NCBI GenBank assembly: GCA_949316495.1
Contig: OX439006.1
Coordinates: forward strand, 47,012,439-47,076,438
Source: Amphiduros pacificus
Lineage: Eukaryota > Annelida > Polychaeta > Phyllodocida > Hesionidae
Length of the DNA: 64,000 bases
Direction: 5' to 3'
Positions 58,086-64,000 of the stretch are shown here, in pieces. Every line of letters begins with the position of its first letter. The stretch's first letter is position 1. Under the pieces are notes generated by a model. It was not told where the DNA came from and searched no databases. It saw only the letters and a list, made by a program, of their open reading frames with translations. The position numbers and the translations under genes are program-made.

Positions 58086-58313
58086 TTACATTGCCATGTT
58101 TTTATGTGCGAATAAAGATATTATTATTAATGGATCCCGTTTGCAATGCCTCCTCAGGTTGTCGAGTCTGGTGTATGTCACCATACAGTAGTCACACTTG
58201 TACCCCTTGTGCGTGGGTGTGTGGGCGTGCTGGGCGTGGCGTCTCATGGCCCGGAGTGTGGTGTAAGTTTTGCCACATTGAGCGCATACAGTGTGCGCTT
58301 CTTTTGTCGCCAT
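58086..58313 (-). pseudogene. Start of a C2H2 zinc-finger ORF of the Penelope-like complex
   Basis: ATG at 58313 opens MATKEAHTVCAQCGKTYTTL, then RRHAQHAH and YKCDYCMVTYTRLDNLRRHC: two C2H2 fingers. The frame runs into the LINE B 3' end after the 153-bp repeat, so it is interrupted. By position it would be the N-terminal part of a second Penelope-like copy; this assignment is inferred from order and strand. Confidence 0.6.
58129..58281. repeat. 153-bp direct repeat, right flank of LINE B
   Basis: Partner of 54533-54685. The two differences lie in GTTGTCGAGTCTGGTG versus GTTGTTGAGTCTTGTG. Confidence 0.9.
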
Positions 58314-58725
58314 TTTCGTGTTTGTTGTGGCTACAGAGGACTATTGTGTATTGTGCTGGTTGCTAGGGCGACGTGGGCATTGTTGCTTTGCGTCGTCGCT
58401 CGGGCTATTGTCTTTTGGACTCCCGTGTTCGTCTCGTGCAACGAAAAATCGAGTGGTGCCGGCATCTTAAGAGGTTTGATCGATTGATCAACGTTGATGC
58501 GTAGTTGGAATACGTAATGTGCGCCGAAAACTTTTATATATTATTTTTTGAAGCGATTTCCATTTTGTGGACTTGTTGCTTCAATTTTCTGGTTTTATAG
58601 AACCTATTTAAAATGGTATGGTTCAGTAGTTGATCGTGTAGTTTTGGCCGAAGAAGGTAGACGTTGGACTAGATTGAAATCTATTTTTCAATAGTGTGTC
58701 TGCATAGGGTAAGAAAATAATCTCT

Positions 58726-60282
58726 TTATCTACCTTTTTCGTTTAAACCTGTTGGTTTAAACGTTCTCAACCTGTCTATCCATTCCAGTTCTCTAGTAAC
58801 TCTAGTTTGGTCGTATGGTATTGGTTTTTTGTATAGAATGTATATCACTTGGAATTCCATGTCATCTATACAATGACCTGGTTGATTGAAGTGATGACCT
58901 GTAGCTTGGTCATATTCTTTCCTCCTGATGTAGCCTAAATGTTCGTTTATAAGTTCTTTAAACGTCCTGTAAGTTTCCCCTACATACTGTTTCTTGCAGA
59001 TTCTGCATGTTATGAGGTAGACTAGGTTTCTTGTGTTACAGGTGTATTTTTCTGGAGCTTTATATTCTCGTCCAGTTACTGAGCTCTTCACGGTTTTGTG
59101 AGTTCTCCAGGAGAGGCAAAATTGGCATCTCCAAGGTCTCCTGCATGGTGGTGCAGTAGGTTGGTGAGTAGTAGTTGCAGTTTGGTTATGGCATGCTGCT
59201 CTAACTAGTTTGTCAGATATATTTTTAGGGCGTCTGAATGCCACCAGAGGTTTCTCTGGGAAGGCATCCTTGTGAGTGGACAGTTGTAATAGTGGCCAGT
59301 GTTTCCTTAGGATTTTTTGGAAATTTGGGTTGGCCTCATTGTAGGTAGTAACAAGTGGTACTTTTGGCTGCTCGCTTTTGGAAGTGTTCTTCTGTTTGAG
59401 CAGGTCTTCCCTGGTTTTGTCTCTCGCTTTGATTCGTGCGGATTCTAGGGCATCTGTTGGATATCCCCTGCGTTGATAGTCTAGCATTCTGAGTTGTGAA
59501 TGTTTTTCGTAGTCTGCAAGCTTAGTGCAGTTCCTTCTTATTCTCAGGAATTCTCCGTAGGGACCACCCGTTTTGCAATGTTTTGGGTGGGAGGAACTGA
59601 AGTGTAGGTAGTTGTGTGTGTCAGTATCTTTGGTGTAGAGATCCGTGTAGATAGAGCCATTTTCTCTATCGACCTTAACTAAAGTGTCCAAGAATTCTAC
59701 CTCTACTTTCGAGTGTTTTGAGGTGAATTTAATTTTATGATGGAATGAGTTGGTGTATTCAATGAAGTTTAGGAGTTTTTCTTCTCCTTGGTCAAATACC
59801 ATGAATATGTCATCAATGTATCTCAGATAGAGAGCTGGTTTAGATGGGGCATTTTTTAAGAGGTTCTCTTCTAGATGTGCCATAAATAGGTTGGCATACG
59901 AAGGGGCTACCCTTGTTCCCATTGCTGTTCCTCCCGTTTGGAGAAAATTTTCACCATTAAAGGTGAAGTTGTTCATTTTCAATACTGCTTCTAAGAGACT
60001 CATCAAGCTTTTGATGCTCGCTTTGCCTTTGTAGTTTTTAACCAGACATCTGTATACTGCGTTCAAGCCCTCATTATGGGGGATATTTGTATACAGGCTA
60101 GGCACGTCCATAGTGGCTACAATGATTTCATTGTTACTCTTAAAGGAGGAGATTTTCCTAATGAAATCTGTGGTGTCCCTTACATAGGAGGGTGTGTCTT
60201 TGACAAAGGGTTTAACCTTGTATATTCCTCGGAATATGAAGTATGAACTATTATTATTGGATTTCTGAATATTTAATGGCAT
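58726..60282 (-). CDS. Penelope-like RT with GIY-YIG endonuclease, 5'-truncated, 518 codons
   Basis: RT motifs: DVPSLYTNIPHNEG, FLQTGGTAMGTRVAPSYANL, catalytic LRYIDDIFMVF, VEFLDTLV. A CxxC element (CQFCLSW) and a GIY-YIG nuclease (LVYLITCRICKKQYVGETYR) complete the C-terminus, ending at 58726. This order is diagnostic for Penelope-like elements. The first 24 or so codons (through FRGIYKVK) are host sequence: the same bases, in inverse sense, occur near 7978-8015 without the element. The RT therefore begins incompletely, missing the usual first finger motifs. Confidence 0.9.
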   Translation of the reverse strand: MPLNIQKSNNNSSYFIFRGIYKVKPFVKDTPSYVRDTTDFIRKISSFKSNNEIIVATMDVPSLYTNIPHNEGLNAVYRCLVKNYKGKASIKSLMSLLEAVLKMNNFTFNGENFLQTGGTAMGTRVAPSYANLFMAHLEENLLKNAPSKPALYLRYIDDIFMVFDQGEEKLLNFIEYTNSFHHKIKFTSKHSKVEVEFLDTLVKVDRENGSIYTDLYTKDTDTHNYLHFSSSHPKHCKTGGPYGEFLRIRRNCTKLADYEKHSQLRMLDYQRRGYPTDALESARIKARDKTREDLLKQKNTSKSEQPKVPLVTTYNEANPNFQKILRKHWPLLQLSTHKDAFPEKPLVAFRRPKNISDKLVRAACHNQTATTTHQPTAPPCRRPWRCQFCLSWRTHKTVKSSVTGREYKAPEKYTCNTRNLVYLITCRICKKQYVGETYRTFKELINEHLGYIRRKEYDQATGHHFNQPGHCIDDMEFQVIYILYKKPIPYDQTRVTRELEWIDRLRTFKPTGLNEKGR

Positions 60283-60330
60283 ATTGACACCATAAGGTTA
60301 TCAGGTGGCATGATGTGAATTAAAAATATT

Positions 60331-60440
60331 GGAAAAGTAAATGAATGATTATCATTCATTTACTTGTAAATGAATGATTATCATTCATTTACATTCATTA
60401 TCATTCATTCATTTACTAATGATTATCATTCATTTACTTT
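60331..60440. repeat. Palindrome cluster, right copy
   Basis: Two full 27-nt palindromes (GTAAATGAATGAT-T-ATCATTCATTTAC) and partial copies. The paralogous site at about 8231 has only one half-arm. Confidence 0.85.
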
Positions 60441-61361
60441 ACATCCCATTGTTCTTCAATTCTGAACCAATCTGGATGGTTGTTATATAACAATTTTTTT
60501 ATATCTTACAAAAAGTATTAAAATTATATCAATGATATAATACAACTACTTCAAATGCTATATCAATACACAACAAAATTCAATTTAAAAAATCTGATCT
60601 GTCTTGTATGATATCATTGTGAAGATGGTGGTTTTAGGACAATAAAGCCAAACAAACCTTAATCCATCCTAGATAGAATCAAGGATGTATCTTCCGTGTG
60701 GCTGACCTCAAAATATTTCTCTAAAATAATGCCAGATTTGACAGACTAGCAGGATGTGCTTGACTGTCAAAAGGGTTTGACAGGAAACACATTCTTAATA
60801 AATAACCTTACTATCTGCCGTTGAGGTTCCTGTTATACCTATGTGGCTTAAAATATGTTTTGTAAGAATTTACAAAATGATTTGTAATTATATCTCACTG
60901 GTATCTCTATGTAAATCATTATTTTTTTCATTACATGTTAGGTTCTTAGGTTCGAATGCTTTTGCTATTCAACCTTTTCGTCCCCCATGGCTGTTCTTTT
61001 ACCTGTGGTGAAGGTATATTCACTTCATGGGTGTTCAGTATTAAAATATCAAAACCCAAGATCAGAGCAGTAATTGGTCCTATAAATTAGCCTTAAATTA
61101 ACTAAAAGATTGTGAAACTCCAAAATAAATGTTTGTATTACTTAAGAAAATTAGGTATTCTTTCCAAAAAAAAAGAGATCTTTCAGAAGCAAATTAGTCA
61201 AAATTTTGTAAAATGTATAGGCCATCGAAAAGAGTACTTTGCTCTGTATTTAGGTATGTTACATACATTTATTTAGCCAAAATCCGATAACATTTATTGA
61301 GCCAAAATCAGATAACTGAATAGCAAATTCAGACTTAAATTTGTCTTATTTCTAACTTTCA

Positions 61362-61552
<191 letters not shown>

Positions 61553-61851
61553 TTTACTGATCACAATAATTGTCATCGTGTAGGATCACGTCTTTGATCA
61601 ATATGAACAAGATTCCCTGATCATCCCTAGATATAACTTGGATAGGGCAATAGTGCTATTGTTTTCATGCTTACGCCAACTTAACATACATCAAATGATC
61701 TGACTGAACATATAAGTGCTAGTTGCCAAACGTCCATAATCATTTGTGTCTAATTCATATGACCCTTTGTAATCAGCCATAATTGCCCCCCATCAGAATA
61801 TTTAGAATGCTAGGATATGTTCTGTGACATATTTAAGTTGTGCTACTGGCC

Positions 61852-61857
61852 TATAAA
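61852..61857 (+). promoter_or_regulatory. TATA box of gene 3
   Basis: TATAAA lies 51 bases before the ATG at 61908, inside a block conserved with 9408-9413. Confidence 0.55.
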
Positions 61858-61907
61858 CAATGTGGGAACGTTACTAATATGACCCTCAGCAGCTCGTAGT
61901 TATCAAC

Positions 61908-63047
61908 ATGGAACCATACTGGACAATGATCTGTATTTTTGTATTAATGATTGCGTCTGTTGAAGGTAAGTTAATATTCATAATTTATCTTGGATGGAGA
62001 TCTACTTCTGTATGTTTAATTTACAACCCCAACATGTCCGTAAAGATGAAAATAAAGAATTGAAAAGAATTTATAGAGTGTCACTACAAGGTGTTATAGA
62101 AAAATACCAAACTTTGACAAGACAGTCTTTGGTACATAGTTGTAATATGTTGGGCGGCAAAATCATCCGTGCCAATGATAGGCAAGCTGTGAAAGCACTA
62201 AAAGTATGGTTGACTGAAAGTTGGTTGTAAAATGCCCAAAAATCTCTGACCAGTCAATAAAAGGAGACCCGTGAAATCTTTTATGCTTGAAATGTATTTT
62301 AGTGTTAACGATAAATAATTTACAGGGATAAATGTTGATATGACCATGCCATAATGTTATGATGTACATCGTTTGGGGGGGGGGGCCCATTGCTTATTCT
62401 CCAAAAAAAATGTATCATGAAATTAAAGGTTTGTTGAATATACTTTCTGCCACTTTCTCCGATTTGCCGGCTTCTACTAACTATATTATACCCGTTTCCA
62501 AAACCATATTATTTACCAGGGGTGCCCTTAAATTATTCATTTATCCTTGTGATTAATTTATCCCTGAGATTGTTCGGTACTATCATGAAATTAAAGGTTT
62601 GTTGAATATACTTTCTGCCACTTTCTCCGATTTGCCGGCTTCTACTAACTATATTATACCCGTTTCCAAAACCATATTATTTACCAGGGGTGCCCTTAAA
62701 TTATTCATTTATCCTTGTGATTAATTTATCCCTGAGATTGTTCGGTACTAAGGGACATTTTTACGAATTTGATCATGCCATAATCGGATATGTTGTTATA
62801 CAGGAGGCCAAAATTATTGATTTCAATGAACATTTCACAAATCGATAATGGTAAAAATGATAGATATCAAACGTTGAAATAAAAATAAATTTTGAAAAAT
62901 GCTACTTCATACCAGTTTTCTTAATTGTAATAAAACATTAAATCGTGACGTCAGTATAATTATAAGCTCATAGACTTCTGGATAATGTTTCCTTTATTTC
63001 AGCTGAAAACAAGTATGCCATAAGTGTGCCCAAACCTTTAGGAAATG
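61908..63047 (+). CDS. MAM/IgGFc-family secreted protein, gene 3 (exons 1-2 only)
   Basis: Exon 1 61908-61965 encodes MEPYWTMICIFVLMIASVE plus one base (donor GTAAGT). Exon 2 63003-63047 encodes ENKYAISVPKPLGN in the same phase and length (45 nt) as gene 2's exon 2 (donor GTATGT). The MAM exons must lie beyond the right edge. Intron 1 is 1037 bp, and includes the 168-bp tandem duplication. Confidence 0.85.
62413..62748. repeat. 168-bp perfect tandem duplication in gene 3 intron 1
   Basis: Two adjacent copies (62413-62580 and 62581-62748) appear identical by eye, from TATCATGAAATTAAAGG to GAGATTGTTCGGTAC. It could be a very recent duplication or an assembly artefact. Confidence 0.92.
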
Positions 63048-63499
63048 GTATGTACACAATCTGCATATTATATCTACAACATATATGATCTTCTATGCTG
63101 TTTAAATAAATACAAGGGTAGTCTTTACATTAATTTAGACCAATGGGGCCCCCATAGGGGGGGTATGAAAAACCCAATAATCCCCCTTTTTTTACCTAAA
63201 AATCCAAAAATCCTTATCTTTTGTAGCCAAAAATCCTTAAATATTTTTCCCCTCAAATCTAAAAATCCAAAAGTATAAAACAAAAAATCCTAAAATATGT
63301 TTACATTTAGTACAAATTTATTTGGCAATGAATTACATAACATGCATGATATAACATGATATTTAGTGTTTCACACAGGTCATGCCACATTACAAAATGT
63401 ACTTGCAGAGTCCACTTGAGCCCACAGAGTTTGAAATTAACAGTAATCTCACTGTTATAGTGATACAGAGACACCCAATCCTTTTGAACATATTCAAAA

Positions 63500-63970
63500 T
63501 TAGTAAAAAAAGTAATATGTGTCTTTCCTTTTTTTTGAAACTCTTTTAGGCCTAGTGGCCCTTGTGTCACTAGTAAATGACAACTGAGATAATTCCTCAC
63601 TAATTAACTCTTGCTGCTCATTGGGTGTCTCCGTATCACCCTGATCCTTTATCAGGTCCAAAAGATTGATCAAAACCTCCTCACTCAGAACAATTATATC
63701 ATCCTTTGGAACATATTCATAGTTAGTATCATCTAAAACAGTGATGACATTTTCTCTATCTATGACACATTGTTTTTGATTTGAGAACTCTGTGGGCTCA
63801 AGTGGGCTCTGCAAGTAGATTTCCCCTTTACATTTTCCCTTCTCAAGCATATCTTGCCTCAGTTTACATATATGCACATGTTTGATTGTGTTAATAACTA
63901 CAACAGAACCTTTTTTGACATAGACACTTCTCCCTTGTGAGGGCTCCATCACCCTCTGGCCCCTCTGCAT
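63500..63970 (-). CDS. Unidentified ORF, 156 codons, near the right edge
   Basis: The frame starts MQRGQRVMEPSQGRSVYVKK and has an acidic middle (NYEYVPKDDIIVLSEEVLIN) and a basic C-terminus (RPKRVSKKRK). It is not recognised. The DNA holds an inverted repeat of about 35 bp (63398-63438 with 63784-63822) and a direct repeat with core GAACATATTCA (63486, 63708), so it may be an exon fragment or part of a repeat. It lies in gene 3 intron 2 on the opposite strand. Confidence 0.35.
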   Translation of the reverse strand: MQRGQRVMEPSQGRSVYVKKGSVVVINTIKHVHICKLRQDMLEKGKCKGEIYLQSPLEPTEFSNQKQCVIDRENVITVLDDTNYEYVPKDDIIVLSEEVLINLLDLIKDQGDTETPNEQQELISEELSQLSFTSDTRATRPKRVSKKRKDTYYFFY

Positions 63971-64000
63971 TCTTTGTATTTGGTGTGTCAGTGTCTAAAG

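Larger units (their letters stand above)
54686..58128 (+). mobile_element. LINE B, 5'-truncated non-LTR retrotransposon with intact ORF2
   Basis: Starts inside ORF1 at 54686, contains the ORF1 3' end (stop at 54971), the full ORF2 (55026-58037) and a 3' tail ending AATAAAGATATTATTATT. It is bounded on both sides by the 153-bp direct repeats. The nearly identical flanks and open ORF2 point to a young insertion. It lies in a Penelope-like element in opposite orientation. Confidence 0.9.
53224..60214 (-). mobile_element. Penelope-like element complex
   Basis: Minus-strand order: an RT/GIY-YIG frame (to 58726), about 400 bp of non-coding sequence, the start of a second partial copy with C2H2 zinc-finger coding sequence (58313 down), a LINE insertion (58128-54686), further coding-like sequence to about 53900, then a hammerhead ribozyme (53332-53269) close to the end. 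Partial tandem copies are usual for Penelope-like elements. The left end joins host sequence at ATACAAC|TA. The right end joins host sequence at about 60214, whose uninterrupted counterpart is near 7978. Confidence 0.85.

Overview
This window looks like nuclear DNA of a marine invertebrate, most likely a mollusc and probably a bivalve. It is AT-rich, with short exons separated by GT-AG introns. It carries five copies of a tRNA-derived SINE whose long 3' body resembles molluscan V-SINEs, several non-LTR retrotransposon families and a Penelope-like element. No species can be named from the sequence alone.

Host genes. The backbone is a tandem array of paralogous genes for a secreted protein with a signal peptide, one MAM domain and an IgGFc-binding-type domain. 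Gene 1 (25-5635, +) enters from the left edge at its third exon and is otherwise complete. Gene 2 has a first exon at 27339-27402 and exons 2-9 at 46744-52320. Gene 3 starts at 61908 and leaves the window after exon 2. A fourth first exon (9464-9521) has no body of its own close by; it is either a leftover of duplication or an alternative start for gene 2. Exon lengths and phases match almost exactly between genes 1 and 2. Wedged between genes 1 and 2, on the minus strand, are nine exons of an ADCY3-like adenylyl cyclase (9719-26408). They carry two in-frame TAG codons, one destroyed splice acceptor and one missing donor, so this is very probably a pseudogene. At three of its exon 3' ends, coding or splice-donor sequence has been duplicated into tandem repeats.

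Mobile elements. (a) A near-complete CR1/L2-type LINE (17518-22748, -) has an intact 1375-codon ORF2, a small CCCH zinc-finger ORF and a tandem array of hairpin-like monomers at its 5' end. (b) A decayed LINE (29372-34145, -) is hit by a SINE. (c) A TIR element (34229-40563) holds a jockey-like LINE, which in turn holds a second CR1/L2 LINE. (d) A second TIR element spans 43641-45926. (e) A Penelope-like complex (53224-60214, -) carries an RT/GIY-YIG ORF, C2H2 zinc-finger coding pieces and a type I hammerhead ribozyme. A LINE with an intact ORF2 is inserted in it and is flanked by 153-bp direct repeats. (f) Solo LTRs, a fold-back hairpin and many minisatellites are also present.

How it fits together. 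Segments 7972-9625 and 60215-62045 are paralogous upstream regions of the MAM genes, and both include the same TATA box and first exon. Gene 2's first intron has swollen to about 19 kb by nested insertions. Palindrome clusters and the Penelope complex sit at the boundary between the gene 2 and gene 3 units.
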